Shown here: positions 61,782 through 64,000 of the stretch, piece after piece | How positions within the stretch are numbered: position 1 is the first letter of the stretch | How the letters are laid out: each line of letters opens with the position of its first letter | Source of the DNA: Roseomonas sp. | GTDB lineage: Bacteria; Pseudomonadota; Alphaproteobacteria; Acetobacterales; Acetobacteraceae | Assembly: GCA_020249265.1 (NCBI GenBank) | Contig: JADCGA010000021.1 | Location: 1-64,000, forward strand | Length of the DNA stretch: 64,000 nucleotides | Direction of reading: 5' to 3' | Notes under the pieces: generated by a model | The model's input: only the letters and a program-made list of their open reading frames with translations | What the model was told of the DNA's origin: nothing | Database searches by the model: none | Translations under genes and position numbers: made by a program

Positions 61782-63938
61782 TCACTCGACCGGCGCCGGC
61801 GGTTCCGCTGCCGCGCGCGGCAGGGGCGGCGGCGGCACCCAGGGCCGATCACCGCGCCAGGCGCGATCAGACATCACCTGCGCGCCCGAGGAGGAAAGCC
61901 AAACCGCATGCGCCCCATCGCGCCAGACAGAAAAACGATCAATCAGAATACTCTGCCGGCAGCGCTGCCGGATGGGTTCGGCGGAGATGATCACCGCCAC
62001 CGCGCCGCATTGCGCCATGATATTGCCGCGGCGCGCGAAAAAAGCGCCTGCACCGGCTTCGAACCGGCAGCCATCGGCGGTGCAGCTTAGCTTGCCATCG
62101 GGGCTGCTGCCTTCAGCGGGCAGCGCCTTGGCCATATCCTGCCCATAAAGCCTGAGCCAGGAATCGCGCGTCAGGTTGGATGCGCCCTGTTGGCGTTGGA
62201 TGAATAGCGTATCGGTCGCGAAAAACCCAACAAGCCGCGCATCATGGGACATCAGAATATGCGGCGGCTGCTCCAAACCCGCGCTGGCAAGGCCAAGGAT
62301 CATGGGCAGCACGCCCAAGGCGCGCCACCAGCGCCGCCAAAGGCACAGCCAGCAAAGGCCAAAGGCAAAGATGGCCAAGCCCCAGCCGGGAATTGGTATG
62401 GCGGTTTCGGTCGCACCCGGCCAGGCCGCGACGATGCGCGCCACCCACAAAATCCCATCCACGCCAAAGCCCATGACCCAAAGCGCCGGCGCTTCCAGGC
62501 CAAGCGGCATAAGCACAGCAGCCAACATGCCCGCTGGCATGACGATAAGGGAGGTGAGCGGCACCGCCACCGCATTGGCCGCCACCCCATACCATTGCAG
62601 CCGCCCGAAATGCGCAAGGCCGAAGGGCGCTGTCGCGGCACCTGCCAATACCGATGTCATCATCAACCCAAGCACCACAAAGCCAATGCGCCATGCCCAA
62701 CCCTTTTGGCCGCGCAACCCGGCAAGGCGCGGCTGCAACGCCTCCCACCCCGCGACCAGGGCGAGCACTGCCGCAAAAGACATCTGGAAAGACGGGCCAA
62801 GCAGCGCAGCCGGATTGAAGATCATCACCACCGCCGCAGCCCAGGCAAGGCCGCGCAGCGAAATCGCCTTTCGCCCCGCCAGAATCGCCAGCGTCACCAA
62901 ACACGCCATGGCGAAGCTGCGCTGCATGGGCACCTGTGCGCCAGTCAGCAGCATATAGAAGCCGCCGGCCAACAAGGCGCCGCATCCCGCCAGCAATTTG
63001 CCCGGCACCCTGAGCGCAAAGGGACGATAGAGCGCGGCCAGCAGCCGCGTCACCCAGAAGGAAACGCTCATCACGATCGCGATATGCAGGCCGGAGACCG
63101 AGAGCAGATGCGCAAGGCCCGAATCCCGCATGGCATTCAAATCAGCGCTGGTGATCGCGCTTTGGCTGCCGGTCAGCAGCGCTGCTGAAATTGCCCCGAC
63201 CGAGCCCGGCAAAGCCGCCATCACCCGCGCTTCGAGTTCGGTGCGCAGGCCGGCGAAGGGCGGGGCTTCGCCTGCGCCCGGTGTTACCTCTGCCGCGCCG
63301 ATGGCAAAGCCCACACCGCCCTGACCGCTGAAAAAGGCCGCGCGCTGAAAATCCCAGGCGCCCGGATAGGCCGGCGCTGCCGGGGCGCGTATCAGCACGC
63401 GCACACGCAGCAAATCGCCAGGCGCTGGCCGCGCGGGGTCATCATTGCGCAGGCGAATGCGAAGGCTGCGTTCAAGCTGCGGAGCTTCCGGCGCAAATCG
63501 CGCCTGCCCAAGCGTCACCCGCAGCCCCTGCGGCAAGGCCTGCACATTTTGCACAATGCCCTGGACCACGAGTGCGCGCGGTGGTGGGGATAGGGGCGGC
63601 GGCGCCCTTTGCGCATGCCAGAGTGTTACGGCGAAACCAAAGCTGCCTGCCGCAACCAGGCCGCAAAGCCAGCCGCAAAAGGCCCATCGGCGTGCCAAGC
63701 GCATAGCTGCGATGATCAGGCCCGGGGCCAGCCAGATCAGCCGGGCATCCGGTTCTGAGGCCAGGCTGAAGTAAAGCAGGATGCCCGCCCCCATGGCGAC
63801 GGGTAGCCAAAGTGCCTGCTGCTGACGTTCGGTGGCGAAAGCCTCGGCTGCCCTGGTCATCCCGGCGCGCCAAATACCCATCGGAGCGGTCAGGCTGGGG
63901 CTTTGGGGCAGGGAAGGGGGCACAACTGGCACAACCAT
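61782..63938 (-). CDS. comEC: ComEC/Rec2-family DNA uptake channel protein
   Basis: This 718-residue inner-membrane protein (from the ATG at 63938; start uncertain, with further ATGs at 63881 and 63860) has an N-terminal span, an OB-like DUF4131 region (VQGIVQNVQALPQGLRVTLG), and the Competence domain with many spans (LLTGSQSAITSADLNAMRDSGLAHLLSVSGLHIAIVMS). The C-terminal part resembles a degraded metallo-beta-lactamase domain and lacks the canonical HxHxDH motif. ComEC moves single-stranded DNA into the cytoplasm. No other competence gene is in the window. Confidence 0.9.
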   Translation of the reverse strand: MVVPVVPPSLPQSPSLTAPMGIWRAGMTRAAEAFATERQQQALWLPVAMGAGILLYFSLASEPDARLIWLAPGLIIAAMRLARRWAFCGWLCGLVAAGSFGFAVTLWHAQRAPPPLSPPPRALVVQGIVQNVQALPQGLRVTLGQARFAPEAPQLERSLRIRLRNDDPARPAPGDLLRVRVLIRAPAAPAYPGAWDFQRAAFFSGQGGVGFAIGAAEVTPGAGEAPPFAGLRTELEARVMAALPGSVGAISAALLTGSQSAITSADLNAMRDSGLAHLLSVSGLHIAIVMSVSFWVTRLLAALYRPFALRVPGKLLAGCGALLAGGFYMLLTGAQVPMQRSFAMACLVTLAILAGRKAISLRGLAWAAAVVMIFNPAALLGPSFQMSFAAVLALVAGWEALQPRLAGLRGQKGWAWRIGFVVLGLMMTSVLAGAATAPFGLAHFGRLQWYGVAANAVAVPLTSLIVMPAGMLAAVLMPLGLEAPALWVMGFGVDGILWVARIVAAWPGATETAIPIPGWGLAIFAFGLCWLCLWRRWWRALGVLPMILGLASAGLEQPPHILMSHDARLVGFFATDTLFIQRQQGASNLTRDSWLRLYGQDMAKALPAEGSSPDGKLSCTADGCRFEAGAGAFFARRGNIMAQCGAVAVIISAEPIRQRCRQSILIDRFSVWRDGAHAVWLSSSGAQVMSDRAWRGDRPWVPPPPLPRAAAEPPAPVE

Positions 63939-64000
63939 AAGTTTATATGAGCAGCGTCCGACAACCAAACAGGAAATTCATTACCCCCCAGCTCTCTCAT

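Noticed and set aside
62242-63188. Long open frames on both strands within comEC
   Set aside because: They are out-of-frame readings of the ComEC membrane domain; only the minus-strand comEC frame has spans and family motifs.

Overview
This 64 kb window is a GC-rich chromosomal segment of an alphaproteobacterium, most likely Rhodospirillales/Acetobacteraceae and Roseomonas-like. The clues are the alphaproteobacterial S10-spc-alpha ribosomal gene order with a secY-adk-rpsM junction, four orphan Bug/TctC-type periplasmic solute-binding proteins, an ETF-QO, a CcmAB heme exporter, and a gpsA-hemD-mitofilin-like-hemY run. This placement is inference from gene content, not a phylogeny. I saw no rRNA or tRNA gene, CRISPR array, insertion sequence or prophage.

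Layout. Positions 1-14556 hold the end of tuf and 27 further genes of one tightly packed ribosomal/secY/adk/rpoA super-operon, closed by a clear intrinsic terminator after rplQ. From 14561 to 18749 come a small secreted protein, a Bug protein, a cyclase-family hydrolase, rarA and the fluoride channel crcB. At 18756-21183 lies a large unrecognised membrane-anchored coiled-coil/TPR protein with AT-richer stretches, a double-hairpin intergenic element and a small hypothetical gene. Positions 21285-28593 form an accessory metabolic block: two luciferase-like monooxygenases, a double-hotdog thioesterase, a nitroreductase, an isocitrate lyase/PEP mutase family enzyme, an EamA transporter behind a palindromic repeat, and a VOC protein. 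Then follow ccmAB, acnA, a degraded DNA-methyltransferase fragment, a GFA-family enzyme, a hydrolase, a DEAD-box helicase, glutaryl-CoA dehydrogenase and an m5U RNA methyltransferase.

Positions 38742-44041 carry nrdA and nrdB separated by a Bug gene. Each nrd gene has its own pair of NrdR-like boxes, both pairs 32 bp apart, and neither subunit has an ATP-cone. A PLP dehydratase, three 54-bp tandem repeats, and a run of dihydroorotase-family enzyme, nitroreductase and amidohydrolase genes facing an RraA aldolase follow (44048-48959). Positions 49026-53979 are a minus-strand housekeeping run: rlmJ, gpsA, hemD, mitofilin-like, hemY. The end (54033-63938) has a broken CAP-domain gene, an OmpA-like porin, another Bug protein, a GST, ETF-QO, a family-4-like uracil-DNA glycosylase lacking its usual Fe-S cysteines, a TauE/SafE-type membrane protein, a RES/Xre-type toxin-antitoxin pair and comEC.

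The most interesting items are the nrdA-Bug-nrdB arrangement with duplicated NrdR control, the unclassified TPR/coiled-coil membrane protein, the RES-Xre module, the 54-bp tandem repeat, the dispersed palindromic repeats and the methyltransferase remnant. I did not find a convincing multi-gene system that is wholly new.
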